This document shows, one piece after another, positions 21,172 through 21,283 of a stretch of 21,283 nt of DNA. A program made the position numbers and the translations under genes. This stretch comes from a virus. Below the pieces are notes generated by a model, which was not told the DNA's origin, made no database searches, and saw nothing but the letters and a program-made list of their open reading frames with translations. Every line of letters starts with the position of its first letter. The stretch's first letter is position 1. The stretch spans positions 1-21,283 of the IMG/VR virus record IMGVR_UViG_3300021957_005216; one strand, 5' to 3'.

Positions 21172-21283
21172 ATGCCAAGGATATCCAGACACAGAGACAA
21201 ATGTAAGACCGGCCACGGATGTGATAGAACAAAACCTGTGCTGTGTTCACAGTTCACAGTTTTCGCAAATGGTAAACCAATAT
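21172..21283 (+). CDS. PAAR-like baseplate spike-tip protein (3' end outside window)
   Basis: The first 37 residues are visible and the frame is still open at the window edge. M-P-R-I-S-R opens the protein like known PAAR tip proteins. It is followed by G-H-G-C-D (14-18) and then F-T-V-F-A-N-G-K-P-I (28-37), the hallmark P-x-V-F-V-N-G-x-P strand of the PAAR fold. PAAR proteins cap the gp5-type spike of contractile tails and bind zinc through histidines and a cysteine. Three cysteines (11, 17, 25) and two histidines (7, 15) occur already in this part. The N-terminus fits the family closely, which supports the ATG at 21172 and the leaderless promoter geometry before it. Confidence 0.8.
   Translation, partial: MPRISRHRDKCKTGHGCDRTKPVLCSQFTVFANGKPI

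Overview
The window looks like part of the genome of a T4-like marine myovirus, of the type that infects cyanobacteria or SAR11-like bacteria. Three things point there. Class Ia ribonucleotide reductase genes (nrdA, nrdB) sit immediately before a PAAR spike-tip gene. Short boxes of the form NNTAAATA, resembling the T4 late promoter TATAAATA, stand in front of most transcription units. There are also small conserved-looking genes of T4-like marine phages and a tail fibre with a pectate-lyase-like beta-helix. The DNA is moderately AT-rich by eye and genes are packed with tiny gaps or overlaps. No tRNA, rRNA, IS element or CRISPR array was seen, and no gap above 300 bases lacks a gene.

Positions 1-10108 form an accessory island with small conserved genes mixed in. 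It holds the end of a TctA-like transporter permease, two related SAM methyltransferases, a class I glutamine amidotransferase (minus strand), a ferritin-like diiron protein, a 2-oxoglutarate/Fe(II) oxygenase and a sulfotransferase-like P-loop protein. It also holds a DNA/RNA-ligase-like nucleotidyltransferase, two divergent GT10/fucosyltransferase-like proteins, an SGNH-hydrolase-like protein, a 37-residue protein with ten cysteines, and an FkbM methyltransferase. The mix suggests synthesis or decoration of glycans or other small molecules on the virion or host surface; this is inference.

Positions 10109-14422 carry probable structural and conserved phage genes. Two small, apparently highly expressed proteins have strong Shine-Dalgarno (SD) sites and end at a rho-independent terminator. 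A series of conserved unknown proteins follows, including a coiled-coil/membrane protein and a 446-residue acidic-tailed protein. Positions 14423-15162 hold a RecB/MGME1-type nuclease under a sigma70-like promoter. Next come a minus-strand SGNH-like gene, the beta-helix tail fibre (15892-17475), nrdA-nrdB (17617-21138) and the first 112 bases of a PAAR gene that runs off the end.

The clearest non-genic signal is the spacing of late-type boxes to start codons. In four genes (2332, 8827, 11100, 21172) exactly five bases separate the box from the ATG. By T4 late-promoter geometry this puts the transcription start on the A of the ATG, so these mRNAs should be leaderless; several other genes would have leaders of only 1-7 bases. 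Clear SD sites are limited to a few genes. All three minus-strand genes overlap the 3' end of a plus-strand gene, and each begins at a divergent pair of late-type boxes.
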